From NCBI GenBank assembly GCA_937941715.1, contig CALDGX010000058.1:1-12936 (forward strand): a stretch of DNA of 12,936 nt, given 5' to 3'. Positions 12,271 to 12,936 of this stretch are shown piece by piece. The DNA comes from an uncultured Chloracidobacterium sp. (lineage in GTDB: Bacteria > Acidobacteriota > Blastocatellia > Pyrinomonadales > Pyrinomonadaceae). The number at the start of each line of letters is the position of its first letter. Positions within the stretch are counted from its first letter, which is position 1. The notes under the pieces are model-generated. The model did not search any database. It saw only the letters and a list, made by a program, of their open reading frames with translations, and was not told the DNA's origin. A program made the position numbers and the translations under genes.

Positions 12271-12936
12271 TTATTTCTCCAGTTCGCGAGGGCTGCGAGG
12301 TGCCTTCGGCAGTTCCGGGGCGGCCTCACCGGTCGCGGCAAAGACTTCCTTAAATGCACCGACGCTCGAAAGAACGCCGCTCGTTTCGGTCGGCATGAAT
12401 ATTACCTTCGAGTTTTGCGTTCGGGCCATATCACGCATCGAGTCGACATAGCGAGCCGTTATCAGGTACTGAGCCGTCTGGCCGCGGTCGCCGATCGCAC
12501 CGGCTATCTGAGCGATCGCCTGTGCCTCGGCCGTAGCCGAAACGAGACGGGCCTGAGCCGCACCCTCGGCATCGAGAATGGCCGATTGTTTGTTGCCCTC
12601 CGAGCGGGTAACTGCCGCCTGTTTTTCACCTTCTGCACGTGTGATCGCGGCCTGCTTGTCGCCCTCGGCCTGTAGGATCAAGGCACGGCGGTTTCGCTCG
12701 GCGGTCATCTGTTTTTCCATCGTGATCCGCACATCTTCAGGCGGGTTGATGTTCTTGACGTCCACACGGGTCACCTTAACGCCCCATTTGTCGGTCGCTT
12801 CGTCAAGGATCAGCCGGAGTTTTCCGTTGATCTGATCGCGGTTCGAAAGTGTGTGGTCGAGGTCCATATCGCCCATCACCGACCGCATACCGGTGATCGT
12901 CAACTGTACGATCGCACCGACGAGATCGGCGACCTC
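12271..12936 (-). CDS. SPFH/band-7 (stomatin/paraslipin, QmcA-like) protein, 3' part
   Basis: The frame is open to the right edge, so the N-terminus (membrane anchor and the start of the SPFH domain) is outside the window; 221 codons are visible. The visible start (VADLVGAIVQLTITG, then MRSVMGDMDLDHTLSNRDQIN) and the segment KWGVKVTRVDVKNINPPEDVRITMEKQMTAERNRR, quoted here only as a landmark in pieces KVTRVDVKNINPP and MEKQMTAERNRR, are diagnostic of the stomatin/paraslipin branch. These proteins make ring- or cage-like scaffolds around membrane complexes and proteases. An alanine-rich coiled coil follows with four 11-residue repeats (12538-12669), then YLITARYVD and KVIFMP, and a short Pro/Glu-rich tail. 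Many paraslipins are paired with a NfeD-type gene. Here the next gene downstream is a membrane thiol peroxidase instead, just three bases away. Confidence 0.93.
   Translation of the reverse strand, partial: EVADLVGAIVQLTITGMRSVMGDMDLDHTLSNRDQINGKLRLILDEATDKWGVKVTRVDVKNINPPEDVRITMEKQMTAERNRRALILQAEGDKQAAITRAEGEKQAAVTRSEGNKQSAILDAEGAAQARLVSATAEAQAIAQIAGAIGDRGQTAQYLITARYVDSMRDMARTQNSKVIFMPTETSGVLSSVGAFKEVFAATGEAAPELPKAPRSPRELEK
12538..12669 (-). repeat. Four 11-residue coiled-coil repeats in the SPFH protein
   Basis: The translated units are AEGDKQAAITR, AEGEKQAAVTR, SEGNKQSAILD and AEGAAQARLVS, each 33 bases. The hendecad period suits a right-leaning or straight coiled coil, as in flotillin-type proteins. 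The first two units are nearly identical at protein level, suggesting recent duplication or strong constraint. Confidence 0.8.

Noticed and set aside
1..12936. Mobile elements, CRISPR arrays, defence or biosynthetic clusters
   Set aside because: No transposase or integrase, spaced direct repeats, attachment-site duplications next to the tRNAs, or clustered accessory genes were seen; the recognisable genes are mostly housekeeping.

Overview
The window reads as ordinary chromosomal DNA of a moderately GC-rich Gram-negative-type bacterium. Lipobox signal peptides, a gingipain-family secreted protease, zinc-ribbon membrane proteins and frequent starts without a Shine-Dalgarno sequence together fit Acidobacteriota, perhaps Blastocatellia/Pyrinomonadales. 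That placement is an inference from protein style; there is no rRNA or marker gene to fix it. Both ends cut through genes. I see no phage, insertion sequence, CRISPR array, toxin-antitoxin pair or defence locus, and no convincing undescribed multi-gene system.

Left part (1-2284, all minus strand). Two tandem zinc-ribbon proteins, the distal one cut by the window edge, lie downstream of a putative DinB-like protein. Upstream of these are a small OB-fold lipoprotein, a YbjQ/UPF0145 protein and tRNA-Glu(CTC). A hairpin with a T-run separates the lipoprotein gene from the DinB-like gene.

Middle (2285-7949, plus strand). A divergent AT-rich promoter region separates tRNA-Glu from a complete acnA-type aconitase (TCA cycle, all three Fe-S cysteines present). 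Next comes a secreted C25 (gingipain-like) cysteine peptidase with its His/Cys dyad intact. A strong bidirectional terminator closes this part and faces the genes on the other side.

Right part (7961-12936, all minus strand). Transcription runs from the right edge leftwards: a partial SPFH/band-7 membrane protein, a membrane-anchored glutathione/thioredoxin peroxidase, a hairpin, the peptidoglycan lytic transglycosylase mltG, a Cof-type HAD phosphatase, a cytoplasmic cyclophilin, D-aminoacyl-tRNA deacylase (dtd), a cyclophilin lipoprotein and tRNA-Arg(CCG). From mltG to the second cyclophilin the genes overlap or lie within about 10 bases of each other, so they look like one housekeeping/quality-control operon (wall processing, proline isomerisation, D-amino-acid proofreading). 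The peroxidase and SPFH genes form a second tightly linked pair.

No gene-free stretch exceeds 300 bases. The largest are 2285-2455 (divergent promoters) and 5162-5336 (a weak terminator-like hairpin, otherwise nothing recognised).
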